Assembly: GCA_035654655.1 (NCBI GenBank)
Contig: DASRWI010000001.1
Span: 45,846 to 109,845 of the forward strand
Direction: 5' to 3'
Source of the DNA: DASRWI01 sp035654655
Lineage (GTDB): Bacteria > Bacteroidota > Ignavibacteria > Ignavibacteriales > Ignavibacteriaceae
DNA length: 64,000 nt
Positions within the stretch are counted from its first letter, which is position 1; each line of letters begins with the position of its first letter. This document shows, piece after piece, positions 26,954-35,690 of the stretch. The notes beneath the pieces are model-generated. The model worked only from the letters and a program-made list of their open reading frames with translations, had not been told where the DNA came from and did no database searches. The position numbers and the translations under genes were made by a program.

Positions 26954-28882
26954 TTATTTAATTAAAATCATCTTCTTGCTATCGACAAAATTCAAGTTAC
27001 CATCTTTGTTTTTAACTTCAATTTTATAAAGGTAAATCCCACTTGATAATCCTGAACCATCAAAAAATTCTTCATATATACCCGGAGCTTTTATACTCTC
27101 AGCAAAGTTTTTTACAACTTCACCTAATGAATTATAAATTGTTAATTTCACTAAAGACTCATTTTTTTTAATTGAATACTTTATCTTTGAACTTGGATTA
27201 AATGGATTAGGATAATTTTGATATAAATTATAATCAAATACAATATTATTTTCATTAATATTTACAGGAGTATGAATTGAAAATAGATTTGACAATGTTC
27301 TTAGAGTAGAATTACTAAAATATATGATTCTAAATTGACAACTATCTGAATTTACTTCAGGAATAATCCAATCTATGCTATTTGTATTAACATTACTAAT
27401 AACTTTAGTAGAGTGCACTTTATTATTTACCATTAAATCTATTTTATAGGGACCTGTTTTTGTTCTAAATAAAAATCTCACTTTAATATTTGTCCCTGCA
27501 ATATATGTTCCTTGCATCTGAGTAATAAACTCAGGATTGAAGTCACCATAAAATAAATTGTTTAGATTCACAGATCTTAATGTATAAATTGGTCCTTTGT
27601 AAGTACCAGCCCCAAATCCACTAAGTTCCTTCCAATATGTTATTCCAAGTCCTTTTGCAATCTTTATATCAAGAACGGAGTAGTAGTCATTAACTCTAAT
27701 AAATCTATAAAAATTCTGCACTTTATAAACTTTCCCGAATATTGCTGTATCAGTTAATGTGACAATTTCTCTTTCATATTCTGAAATTGTATCATATCCC
27801 GATGTCAGATTATCATCATAAATTGTAATACCCTTATACTTCAGTTTTCGAGCTTCTTGAACAAAGGTTACCTCTTCTTCTGAATAATCTGTATTAGTTT
27901 TATATTTTCTTATAACAAAAGTAGAATCATTCTTAGGTGTAAAGAGAGCTGATTTAAAATAATATATGCTATCACCGGGGACATATGGCTGATAAACACC
28001 GTCATAATTCCAGTAGTTCGAGCTATCTCTGGGAATAATTGGAACTATTGGATAATCCTTTATAGCAAAAGTCGTTGAAAAGCAGTACAATGATGTGTCA
28101 TCTATACTTGTTAATTTTAATTTACAATTTGTGGAGACAATATTTGGAATAATAATATTTTGCTGATTAGTATTAACACTGATTGTATCAGTTGAATAAA
28201 CAAGGTCATTTATTAAAAAATCTAACTTGTATGGTCCTTGTTTCGTCCTAAATAAAAATCTCACTAATTTATTTGAATTTACAAATACTTCATTCATTTC
28301 TGTTATAAATTCCGGATTAAAATTTCCATATAGAGTATCATTAATAAAGAAAGACTTTAAATTATATTCAGGACCACTTGCCGTTCCAGCTCCAACACCC
28401 TGAATATCTTTCAAATAGATTATACCAAGTCCTTTAGCAATTTTAATCTCAAGAATTGAGTAGTATTCTCCATTTATGATATGTCTATAGTAGCTTTGTA
28501 CTTTATATGTTTTTCCTAATATAAGAGAATTGTAAATGGTAACAATAGTTCTTGTGCCTCCAATTGTGGTATCAAAACCGATAGTTAAACTGCTATCATA
28601 AATTGTATAACCATCATAAATAACTCTTCCACCTTCCTCAACTAAGGATAAACTTTCTTCAGAATATTCAGTTCTGGTTTTATATTTTCTAATTCTTATA
28701 TCAGTATTGTTTATGGGAGTAAACAATGCAGATTTAAAATAATATAAAGTATCATTTGGAACATATGCCTGATAATTACCATCATAATTCCAGTAATTTG
28801 AAGTATCTCGTGGTATTATATAATTTTGTGAAAAGCTAAGGGAAGGAATTAGCAGAATAAGAAAAATAATATTCTTGAACAT
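26954..28882 (-). CDS. Secreted protein with two tandem 260-residue repeats and type IX sorting domain
   Basis: I do not recognise the main domain. The protein has 642 residues, a signal peptide (MFKNIIFLILLIPSLSFS), then two long repeats, about 21-280 and 281-545. Both begin IIPRD-[TS]-SNYWNYDG, share YYFKSALFTP, IRKYKT, KIAKGLGI and FNPEFIT, and end in a beta-rich part with FLFRTKxGPYK. From about 550 it has a type IX sorting domain (YQNYPNPFNPSSKI ... KKMILIK), so it should be surface-exposed or released. The sorting domain differs clearly from the pair at 12.7 and 14.5 kb. comF lies 51 bp upstream in the same direction, and plsY is 164 bp downstream. The role is unknown; the Trp/Tyr-rich repeats could be a carbohydrate- or protein-binding module. 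Confidence 0.8.
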   Translation of the reverse strand: MFKNIIFLILLIPSLSFSQNYIIPRDTSNYWNYDGNYQAYVPNDTLYYFKSALFTPINNTDIRIRKYKTRTEYSEESLSLVEEGGRVIYDGYTIYDSSLTIGFDTTIGGTRTIVTIYNSLILGKTYKVQSYYRHIINGEYYSILEIKIAKGLGIIYLKDIQGVGAGTASGPEYNLKSFFINDTLYGNFNPEFITEMNEVFVNSNKLVRFLFRTKQGPYKLDFLINDLVYSTDTISVNTNQQNIIIPNIVSTNCKLKLTSIDDTSLYCFSTTFAIKDYPIVPIIPRDSSNYWNYDGVYQPYVPGDSIYYFKSALFTPKNDSTFVIRKYKTNTDYSEEEVTFVQEARKLKYKGITIYDDNLTSGYDTISEYEREIVTLTDTAIFGKVYKVQNFYRFIRVNDYYSVLDIKIAKGLGITYWKELSGFGAGTYKGPIYTLRSVNLNNLFYGDFNPEFITQMQGTYIAGTNIKVRFLFRTKTGPYKIDLMVNNKVHSTKVISNVNTNSIDWIIPEVNSDSCQFRIIYFSNSTLRTLSNLFSIHTPVNINENNIVFDYNLYQNYPNPFNPSSKIKYSIKKNESLVKLTIYNSLGEVVKNFAESIKAPGIYEEFFDGSGLSSGIYLYKIEVKNKDGNLNFVDSKKMILIK

Positions 28883-28933
28883 TTTAAATCCTTTAAAAAG
28901 GTTACCATTTAAAATAATAATTTATTTTAAAAA

Positions 28934-29650
28934 TCAAGGATTCATTCTTAATTTTTCTCTATCTGCAATTGCCGCACTGATTGCAAATATTTTCTTAGCT
29001 CGGGCATCAAGTAAAACTTTTGCACATTCGGATAATGTAGAACCTGTTGTCATAAGGTCATCTACAAGTAGGATAGTCTTGTCTTTTACTGCATTTTCAT
29101 TTTTTATTTTAAAGGCATCTTTAATATTTATTTGTCTTTCGGACAAATTCATTTTGGTTTGTGAAGCTGTGTTCTTAATTCTTTTTACAGCTTTATATTC
29201 AGCAGGAATTTTTATCTTACTACTCAATCCCTTTACAATATAATCACTCTGATTAAAGCCTCTTTCAGCTTTTTTAATCCTATGCAATGGGACCGGAATA
29301 ATTAAATCAACTTTATTGTTGGTTATAAAATCTCTTTTTGCTTCTGCAATTTGTTCACCAAGATAAATTCCAATTTTAAATCTGCTTCTATACTTTAAAT
29401 GATGGATGATGTTTTGAAATTCTTTTTCTCTTTCAAAAACATATAATGCATCTATACCTGAAATAATTTTTCTGTTATAATATTTTCTGTTAAACTCTTC
29501 CTGAAGAAATTGGACATCTGGCTGTTTTATATTTTCTTTACAAGTTGAACAAATAATTTCTTCATTGATGGAGAGATTATTACCGCATCCAAAACATATT
29601 CTTGGAAGAAAGAAGTCCGCAATTTCAACAAAGAAGTTTTTTATTTGCAT
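28934..29650 (-). CDS. comF: ComF family phosphoribosyltransferase-like protein
   Basis: A 238-residue protein of the ComF/GntX family, tied to DNA uptake in naturally competent bacteria, although its biochemical role is unsettled. It begins with a four-cysteine zinc-ribbon (CFGCGNNL...CSTCKEN) and ends with a phosphoribosyltransferase fold: LIIPVPLHRIKKAERGFNQSDYI and the PRPP-binding motif TILLVDDLMTTGSTLSEC. The start ATG overlaps the stop of the upstream gene (TAATG), which implies translational coupling to the von Willebrand factor A protein. No other competence gene is in view, so a competence role is inferred only from the family. Confidence 0.92.
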   Translation of the reverse strand: MQIKNFFVEIADFFLPRICFGCGNNLSINEEIICSTCKENIKQPDVQFLQEEFNRKYYNRKIISGIDALYVFEREKEFQNIIHHLKYRSRFKIGIYLGEQIAEAKRDFITNNKVDLIIPVPLHRIKKAERGFNQSDYIVKGLSSKIKIPAEYKAVKRIKNTASQTKMNLSERQINIKDAFKIKNENAVKDKTILLVDDLMTTGSTLSECAKVLLDARAKKIFAISAAIADREKLRMNP

Positions 29651-31782
29651 TAAAGCATTCCGGTCCTTTTTCTAAAAAACCATTCAGCAGCAAGAAGTAT
29701 TATCATAACTCCCATTAGCCATTCATTTGACCATAAATCTATTTCTTTTTTCTCTATCTTTTCAACTTTACTTTTTTCTAATCGACTTTTTAGCAGTTCA
29801 AAAATTTTCTTATAATTCTTATAATAAATAAATTCACCCCCTGTGCTGCTTGCAAGTGTGCTTAGCATTTCTTTATCCATAGATGTATTCACCATTTCAA
29901 TATCAACTTCACCAACATTAAATGAACCTGCATCACCACCAAGTTTTGTATTATTTCTTACAGCTTCTCCTGTAAAAGTATAGTCACCGGGTTCTTCAGA
30001 TGCCAGTGTACCTTCATATAATCCATTTTCCAAAGGAGTTAACGTAAGATCATTTATACTATTTTTATTTTTAATTTTAATTTTCACTTCAGCATCTGAA
30101 ACAGGATTAAAAGATTCATCATAAACCTGCGCGTTAAATTCAACTGGTTCACCAAGAGCATAAGTTTTTTTAGTCGTTCTTATTCTAACCTGCTTTTTCT
30201 CTTCACTTGAATTTAGCCACTGAATATTATTATTAATAAAGAGGTCAAAAAGCTGAAGATTCTTTGTCGCAGTTTCTAATTTCCACTTCCATAAATCTTT
30301 TGCAGTAATTGCAAGCGAACGTTTACTTCCCAATCTTCTTGTAATTATTAAAGGATTATCAATTACATTATTATTTATCTTTATTGTCGCCAAGACTTCA
30401 GACTCAGGTTTTGCTTTTATTTCTAATTGTGGCTGCAAAACCGGAGGAAGATTATTCCATTCATTAATAGTATTCCCTTTTATCAAAGGATTATCTGTTT
30501 TACCTGTAATTAAATTTGGCTGTACTTCAGTAAACCCTTCTCCCTGTTTTTTGAAGGAAAATGGAAGTTCATTCTTTAACAAATTAAGTTTATTGTAATC
30601 AGTATTCTCTGTAAGGTTTATAAAGAATGGTGTATTTTTATTAGAAATTTTATTTGACACTTTATTAATTAAATCATCTGGAGTATTCTTCCCGGGAAAT
30701 CCAATTAAATAAAAAATATCAGCCTGTTCAATTAATTTATTTCTGTCGTCATTCTCTAAAAATTTTGAAGCAGTAATTTGTGTTATTGTTTTTATGCTTA
30801 GATTTTTATCCTGTTCAAGTGTATTCCTGAAAAAAGATAAATCTGCAGAAGGTGAACCTGCGAGAATTAAGACATTAACTTTATTATCAAGAACATTTGC
30901 ATAAACAATTTTTTTATTGTTCTCTTTATTAAATTCGCCATTCATTACTGTTGCAGAAACTACTATCTTCTTCTCACCAGGCGAACGTGGAGTATAATCA
31001 AAATTTACCTGACTACTTCCCTCTTCAGTTAATGTGATATCCTGATTACCTATTACAATATTATTTTCAGATAAAGTAATTTTTATTTGCTGACCCACAA
31101 ATCCCTTGTTAGTAATTGTAGCCGAAATTACTGTGGGTGATTCTATGTAGATATATTCATTGAACAAAATATTTTTTACTTCAATATCATTTCTTTGAGT
31201 AGTATCTCCAAGTCCAATTGTATAAACTGGGACATTTAATTTCTCTGCAGCATAAACCGGATTACTGCCTGATGTAATTACTCCATCCGATATTATTACT
31301 ATTGATGAAATATTTTTATTAGCATCAATATTGCTGAATATCTTTGAAAAATTTGTATTAGCTTCTGATAAGTTTAATGAGGAATCATTACTAATTTGCT
31401 TAACATTCAAACCAAAAGTCTTAGCTTCTCCATTAAATTCATTTAAGTTATTATTAACATCATCAAAAATATTTTTTAAGTTTTCTTCTTTCCCTGTCCC
31501 ATCGTTTATTGTCATTGATTTTGAATTATCAAAATAAAATTGAGTAACAGGCTGCATTACTTTTTTTGTTGACAGAGAAATTACAGGTTCAAAAATTATA
31601 AACAGTAATATTACTAATGCTGCTATTCTTAATGTCATTAATAGAATCTTTTTTGGTAAGTTTATTTGTGGAATTGTATACTTATATATGTAATAAGCAT
31701 ATCCAATTACTGCAGCAAAAAGGATAAAAAAGTACCAGGGGCTATAACTAAAAGCTAAATTAAATTTTTCTACATTAAACAT
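29650..31782 (-). CDS. Membrane protein with von Willebrand factor A-like domain
   Basis: A 710-residue inner-membrane protein with two N-terminal membrane helices (about 17-33 and 50-70) and one close to the C-terminus (WLMGVMIILLAAEWFF). Between them lies a periplasmic region with a metal-ion-dependent adhesion motif, FDNSKSM (DxSxS at 85-89), then IVIISDGVITSGSNP and YTIGLGDT, which identify a vWA fold. Later come beta-sandwich-like stretches (TKKTYALGEPVEFNAQVYDE). I prefer ATG 31782 to an in-frame TTG at 31800. surE ends only 22 bp before this start, and the stop codon overlaps the comF start. The BatA/BatB family and related proteins have a similar plan, but I cannot place it in a named pathway. 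Confidence 0.78.
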   Translation of the reverse strand: MFNVEKFNLAFSYSPWYFFILFAAVIGYAYYIYKYTIPQINLPKKILLMTLRIAALVILLFIIFEPVISLSTKKVMQPVTQFYFDNSKSMTINDGTGKEENLKNIFDDVNNNLNEFNGEAKTFGLNVKQISNDSSLNLSEANTNFSKIFSNIDANKNISSIVIISDGVITSGSNPVYAAEKLNVPVYTIGLGDTTQRNDIEVKNILFNEYIYIESPTVISATITNKGFVGQQIKITLSENNIVIGNQDITLTEEGSSQVNFDYTPRSPGEKKIVVSATVMNGEFNKENNKKIVYANVLDNKVNVLILAGSPSADLSFFRNTLEQDKNLSIKTITQITASKFLENDDRNKLIEQADIFYLIGFPGKNTPDDLINKVSNKISNKNTPFFINLTENTDYNKLNLLKNELPFSFKKQGEGFTEVQPNLITGKTDNPLIKGNTINEWNNLPPVLQPQLEIKAKPESEVLATIKINNNVIDNPLIITRRLGSKRSLAITAKDLWKWKLETATKNLQLFDLFINNNIQWLNSSEEKKQVRIRTTKKTYALGEPVEFNAQVYDESFNPVSDAEVKIKIKNKNSINDLTLTPLENGLYEGTLASEEPGDYTFTGEAVRNNTKLGGDAGSFNVGEVDIEMVNTSMDKEMLSTLASSTGGEFIYYKNYKKIFELLKSRLEKSKVEKIEKKEIDLWSNEWLMGVMIILLAAEWFFRKRTGML

Positions 31783-31804
31783 AAGTGTACATAATCGCAA
31801 GACT

Positions 31805-32578
31805 TTAGTCTTTTTTATAAATTTCTTCTATATCCCATTTTTTCATTTTATCATAAGCAACATAGTCAGTAAGGTCAAAATGTATTGGAGTAACGGAAAC
31901 GTAATTTTTTCTAACAGCGAACTGATCGGTTTCAATTTCAGTATCCACTTCCATCAAACTTCCTGTAAGCCAGTAATAATCTCTTCCATATGGATCCTTG
32001 CGCTGTTCATAAATATCATCCCACTTTGATTTTCCCTGTTTAGTAAGAACTATACCTGCAATTTCTTCTTCAGGTAGGTCAGGTACATTAACGTTAAGTA
32101 ATGTTCCTTTAGGAATATCTTTACCAACAATTTTCAGAGCTAATGTTTTTGCAACCTTACCCGCGTAATCAAAATTATTAGCACCGTGACTTGTAACTGA
32201 TATTGCAATAGCAGGGACATCCATAATTGCTGCTTCACGAGCAGCCGATACTGTACCTGAATAAATAATATTTATGGCAGTGTTGGAACCGTGATTTATT
32301 CCAGAAACGACAAGGTCAGGTTTTTCCTTCATAATGTTGCGGATACCTATCTTAACACAATCGGCAGGAGTACCATCAACCGCATAGCCGAAAAATTCTC
32401 CATTCTTTTTATAATCAATAACTCTCAAAGGAAGAGTCATTGTAATTCCGTGTCCTACTGCGCTTTGTTCTTTAAGAGGAGCAACTACTACTACTTCACC
32501 GATTTCTTTTAAAGCATTAACCAGAGCAGATATACCCTGAGAATCTATCCCATCATCATTACTAACTAAAATTTTCAA
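31805..32578 (-). CDS. surE: 5'/3'-nucleotidase SurE
   Basis: Metal-dependent phosphatase that removes phosphate from nucleoside monophosphates, linked to stationary-phase survival. The family N-terminus is readable as KILVSNDDGIDSQGISALV, whose two Asp bind the metal. It is followed by VVVAPLKEQSAVGHGITMTL, GTPADCVKIGI, DLVVSGINHGSNTAINIIYSGTV and SAAREAA. I start at TTG 32578, which directly precedes KILVSNDDG with a GGA site six bases upstream. The frame continues to an in-frame TTG at 32641 but the added 21 residues do not fit the family. The resulting 257 residues match the usual length. It leads an apparent operon with the vWA protein and comF. Confidence 0.94.
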   Translation of the reverse strand: MKILVSNDDGIDSQGISALVNALKEIGEVVVVAPLKEQSAVGHGITMTLPLRVIDYKKNGEFFGYAVDGTPADCVKIGIRNIMKEKPDLVVSGINHGSNTAINIIYSGTVSAAREAAIMDVPAIAISVTSHGANNFDYAGKVAKTLALKIVGKDIPKGTLLNVNVPDLPEEEIAGIVLTKQGKSKWDDIYEQRKDPYGRDYYWLTGSLMEVDTEIETDQFAVRKNYVSVTPIHFDLTDYVAYDKMKKWDIEEIYKKD

Positions 32579-33081
32579 TTTTTTTCCATAATTTAATTGA
32601 ACATAAAATGTTAATATAACATTTACAGAATATACACTCAATTATATTTGTGCGTCATGGACCGGGATGACAAAAAAGATTACCCTATGAAAAATAGCGT
32701 TAAGAAAATGATAGAAGCGAAGCGTTAAAAACAAAATCTGTTTGAGGAGTCCCTTTAGGGACGACGAGTTATTTTGTTTTAACGAAGCGAAAATCATTTT
32801 TAGCTACATTTTTAATAATGCTTGTCCCTTCGGGGTTGCTTCTTTTGTATCAAGACAAAAGAAGTTAAAAAAAATAAAAATGATGACAGCCTAAAGGAAA
32901 AGGAATTGAAGTACCACGATTAAAATCTTGGGCTAACAAAATCCTTATTTAGGTTAAGCCATGAATTTCCCATATGAATCAATGGATGACTTTCATGAGT
33001 GAAAGATTTTATTCTTCATCACCTCTCTTTTTGTCTATCTACCTTTACATTCATATTTTAGCTTATTAATTTTATGTGAAT
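32579..33081. repeat. Intergenic region with nested inverted repeats
   Basis: About 500 bp without a gene between surE and pgeF, which point away from each other, so both promoters should be here. It contains an imperfect long palindrome whose arms GTTAAAAACAAAAT (from 32723) and ATTTTGTTTTAAC (to 32782) enclose a GTCCC/GGGAC hairpin, with further outer complementarity (GAAGCG and ATGAT parts). A second perfect 10-bp stem, CTTCTTTTGT/ACAAAAGAAG, lies at 32839-32864. The pattern looks like a composite of dispersed repeats rather than a functional RNA. No reading frame of note is present. Confidence 0.6.
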
Positions 33082-33825
33082 ATGATAATCCTTAAATCAG
33101 CTATATTTAATAAATATTCTAATGTAATTTTTGGCTTTTCGACAAAAGCCGGTGAAAATGGTGCACCATATTATTTTAATGTTTCCAGTTCAGTTGGTGA
33201 TGACCCTGAAAATGTTAATGCAAATAGAAAAAAATATTATGAAGGATTAGGTTTAACAAATGATAATATCTGCTATCAAAAACAAATACATAGTGCTGTT
33301 GTAACTTATGTAGATAAACCTGGTCATTGTGGTGAAAGTGATGCAATGATTACTAATAAACCTAATCTTGGGTTAGCTATAAGTACAGCAGATTGTACTC
33401 CGGTTTTTGTTTATGATAAAATAAAAAAAGTTATAGCAGGTATTCATTCAGGTTGGAAAGGTACTCAGCTTAACATTATAACCGCTGCTCTTAAGGAATT
33501 AAAAGATAAATTTAATTCAAATCCTGAAGACCTGATTGTTTACATTGGTCCCTCTATTTCTCAGGATAAATATGAAGTAGGTAAAGAGTTTATGGATATT
33601 TTTGATTCAAAGTTTATTAAAAAAATTAATAAGAAATTCTATTTAAATGTATCAGGAATAAATTATAAAAGAGTTTTAGATTTCGGTATACCAAAAGATA
33701 ATGTCCAGTATTCAACTTTATGTTCTTACGATATGAAGAACTTACTTCATTCTTATAGAAGAGATGGAATAAAATCAGGAAGGTCGTTTGGCATTATTGC
33801 TATGAAAGGTTTTTATGGAAAATAA
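33082..33825 (+). CDS. pgeF: Peptidoglycan editing factor / purine nucleoside phosphorylase, YfiH family
   Basis: Multicopper-polyphenol-oxidase-fold protein (DUF152), described in other bacteria as a purine nucleoside phosphorylase or adenosine deaminase and as a factor that removes faulty peptidoglycan precursors. The zinc and active-site set is complete: QKQIHSAVV with the first His, STADCTPVFVYD with the Cys and AGIHSGWKGT with the second His. IGPSISQDKYEVG and RSFGIIAM are also typical. ATG 33082 is chosen over a GTG two codons earlier; neither has a clear ribosome site. The length of 247 is normal. It overlaps the following transporter gene by 11 bp and opens the plus-strand series that runs to 38611. 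Confidence 0.93.
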   Translation: MIILKSAIFNKYSNVIFGFSTKAGENGAPYYFNVSSSVGDDPENVNANRKKYYEGLGLTNDNICYQKQIHSAVVTYVDKPGHCGESDAMITNKPNLGLAISTADCTPVFVYDKIKKVIAGIHSGWKGTQLNIITAALKELKDKFNSNPEDLIVYIGPSISQDKYEVGKEFMDIFDSKFIKKINKKFYLNVSGINYKRVLDFGIPKDNVQYSTLCSYDMKNLLHSYRRDGIKSGRSFGIIAMKGFYGK

Positions 33826-34714
33826 GTTTAAAGTCGCTGTGTTATATATTTTGGTATGTTTAATTTGGGGTACTACCTGGTTCGCCATAAGAATTAGTCT
33901 GAATGACCTGACTCCATTCTTATCTGCGGGAATAAGATTTATTGTTGCCTCAGTTATAATTTATATTATTATGCTCATTAAAGGATATAAACTTCAGCTG
34001 GATAAAATTGCTGTAAGGCTTTATCTGGTTATGGGATTTTTTTCCTTTATGATTCCATTCGGTTTAGTTTATTGGGGTGAACAATTTGTTCCTTCAGGAT
34101 TGGCTGCAGTTTTATTTGGAGTATATCCATTCTTCATTGCCTTATTTTCATATATATTTTTAAAATCAGATAAAATTGGTTTATTCAAAATACTCGGAAT
34201 GCTTTTAGGATTTGGTGGAATAGTAATAATTTTTTCTGATCAATTTCAAGGTGATCTTTCCATTTATTTTTGGGGAATGTTAGCTATTGTACTTAGTGGT
34301 TTTATGCAGGCTGTTGTTGCTGTTGGTGTTAAAAAATATGGACATCATATAAATCCCCTTACCATAAACTTTATTCCAATGGCTATTACCGGAATTTTTA
34401 TGACTCCAATCGCTCTTCTTATAGAAGATACTTCTCATCTCAACTTTTCACAGGAAGCAATATTATCAATTCTCTTCCTGGCTCTATTTGGAAGTGTAAT
34501 TTCTTTTTCATCTTACTATTGGCTGCTTAAAAGAATTAATATAGTAGTCTTATCCATTGTAGCATTTATTACTCCTATCATTGCACTTATTGTTGGATGG
34601 ATTTTCAATAATGAAATTTTATACTTCAATCACATTTTAGGTTCTGTTTTTGTTCTATTAGGATTATTAACAGCAAACCTTGGAACAATGAAGTTTTCGT
34701 TTAAAAGAGCCTGA
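33815..34714 (+). CDS. EamA-family (drug/metabolite transporter) membrane protein
   Basis: A 299-residue transporter of the DMT superfamily with about ten membrane segments arranged as two EamA repeats (roughly 10-145 and 155-293). The first repeat begins with LVCLIWGTTWFAIRISL, the family hallmark, and the second repeat has WGMLAIVLSGFMQAVVAVGVKKYG. The substrate cannot be deduced; relatives export amino acids, metabolites or toxic compounds. It overlaps pgeF by 11 bp, so it is translated from the same message. An 84-bp gap separates it from folB. Confidence 0.88.
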   Translation: MENKFKVAVLYILVCLIWGTTWFAIRISLNDLTPFLSAGIRFIVASVIIYIIMLIKGYKLQLDKIAVRLYLVMGFFSFMIPFGLVYWGEQFVPSGLAAVLFGVYPFFIALFSYIFLKSDKIGLFKILGMLLGFGGIVIIFSDQFQGDLSIYFWGMLAIVLSGFMQAVVAVGVKKYGHHINPLTINFIPMAITGIFMTPIALLIEDTSHLNFSQEAILSILFLALFGSVISFSSYYWLLKRINIVVLSIVAFITPIIALIVGWIFNNEILYFNHILGSVFVLLGLLTANLGTMKFSFKRA

Positions 34715-34798
34715 CATCTATATTCTTTGCTTTTGTACTTTGACTTGTATGTCTAAACGCATACTCTTAATTTTAATATATAACTTTATGGACTTTCT

Positions 34799-35179
34799 AT
34801 GCAAAATATAATCCGTATTAAAAAAGCTGTCTTCTATGCTTATCACGGTGTTCTCTCAGAAGAGCAGAGTGTTGGCGGCAAGTTTGAAGCGGATATTGAT
34901 ATTTATACAGATTTCAGTGCAGCTGCTAAACACGATAGTCTTAGAGAAACAATTGATTATGTAAAAGCATATAAGCTTATTTATGATATAGCTTTATCTG
35001 AAAAATATTACTTACTTGAAGCCTTAGCTAATAAAATGGCTGATGCCATCTTAAAGAATTTTAATAATGTTGAAAAAACTGCAATCAAAATTAGAAAGAA
35101 CAACCCTCCATTAGGTGGGGTTGTTGATTTTGTTGAAATAGAAATTATCAAAGAAAAAAAGGATTTATTAAATCAGTAA
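34799..35179 (+). CDS. folB: Dihydroneopterin aldolase
   Basis: Cleaves 7,8-dihydroneopterin to 6-hydroxymethyl-dihydropterin and glycolaldehyde in folate synthesis. The 126 residues show IIRIKKAVFYAYHGVLSEEQ at the N-terminus (with the conserved AYHG turn), FEADIDIYTDF, the DSLRETIDYVKAYKLI block, and late KTAIKIRKNNPPLGGVVDFVEIE, where the Lys in VEKTAIKIRK corresponds to the catalytic region. The next enzyme of the pathway, FolK, follows directly, with its conserved N-terminus overlapping the folB stop. Confidence 0.95.
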   Translation: MQNIIRIKKAVFYAYHGVLSEEQSVGGKFEADIDIYTDFSAAAKHDSLRETIDYVKAYKLIYDIALSEKYYLLEALANKMADAILKNFNNVEKTAIKIRKNNPPLGGVVDFVEIEIIKEKKDLLNQ

Positions 35180-35687
35180 TATTGTCCATATCGGATTAGG
35201 CTCAAATGAAGGCTTAAGAATAAAATATTTATTAATAGGCTTGTGCAATATAGCTAAAATTCCAAACTGCAAAATACTTAAGGTATCTAAAGTATATGAA
35301 ACAAAACCTTATGGTTATCAGGAACAAAATAATTTCTTAAATACTGCAGCTTTAGTAGAAACCGATTTATCTTTAGATCAATTTTTAACTGAAATTAAAG
35401 AAATTGAGAAACAGACCGGTAGAAAAAATATTTTACGATGGGGTCCAAGAACTTTAGATATTGATATCCTATTATTTAACAATTTAGTATATTCTGATGA
35501 TAAAATTTCTGTTCCTCACAAAGGTTTATTAAAAAGAGATTTTGTCATTTATCCTTTGCTTGACATTAATCCGGAACTTGTTCATCCGGGAACTAATATT
35601 AAATTAAAGGATATAAATTTCAGCGATTTGGTAAGCAATATTATTAGAAAATTAAATATCAATTTATTCAATTATATTGAGAAATAA
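35172..35687 (+). CDS. folK: 2-amino-4-hydroxy-6-hydroxymethyldihydropteridine pyrophosphokinase with non-canonical start
   Basis: Transfers pyrophosphate from ATP to 6-hydroxymethyl-dihydropterin, giving the substrate for dihydropteroate synthase. The conserved N-terminal strand and loop VHIGLGSNEG is encoded at 35184-35213, followed by VSKVYETKPYGYQEQNNFLN and the catalytic RWGPRTLDIDILLFN. No ATG, GTG or TTG lies in frame before this N-terminus. The frame is closed by TAA at 35169, so initiation would need ATC at 35172 (eight bases after an AAAGGA site) or ATT at 35181. The first TTG, at 35241, would remove GLGSN and part of the fold. The gene overlaps the folB stop. I place the start at 35172 with caution. 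A base error in the sequence is the simplest alternative. Confidence 0.85.
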   Translation: MSNIVHIGLGSNEGLRIKYLLIGLCNIAKIPNCKILKVSKVYETKPYGYQEQNNFLNTAALVETDLSLDQFLTEIKEIEKQTGRKNILRWGPRTLDIDILLFNNLVYSDDKISVPHKGLLKRDFVIYPLLDINPELVHPGTNIKLKDINFSDLVSNIIRKLNINLFNYIEK

Positions 35688-35690
35688 ATA

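Noticed and set aside
35140..35215. Programmed frameshift fusing folB and folK
   Set aside because: The A-run lies before a stop codon in the folK frame, so a slip there cannot reach folK. A shift would have to occur within about nine bases at the folB stop, where no known slippery pattern is seen.
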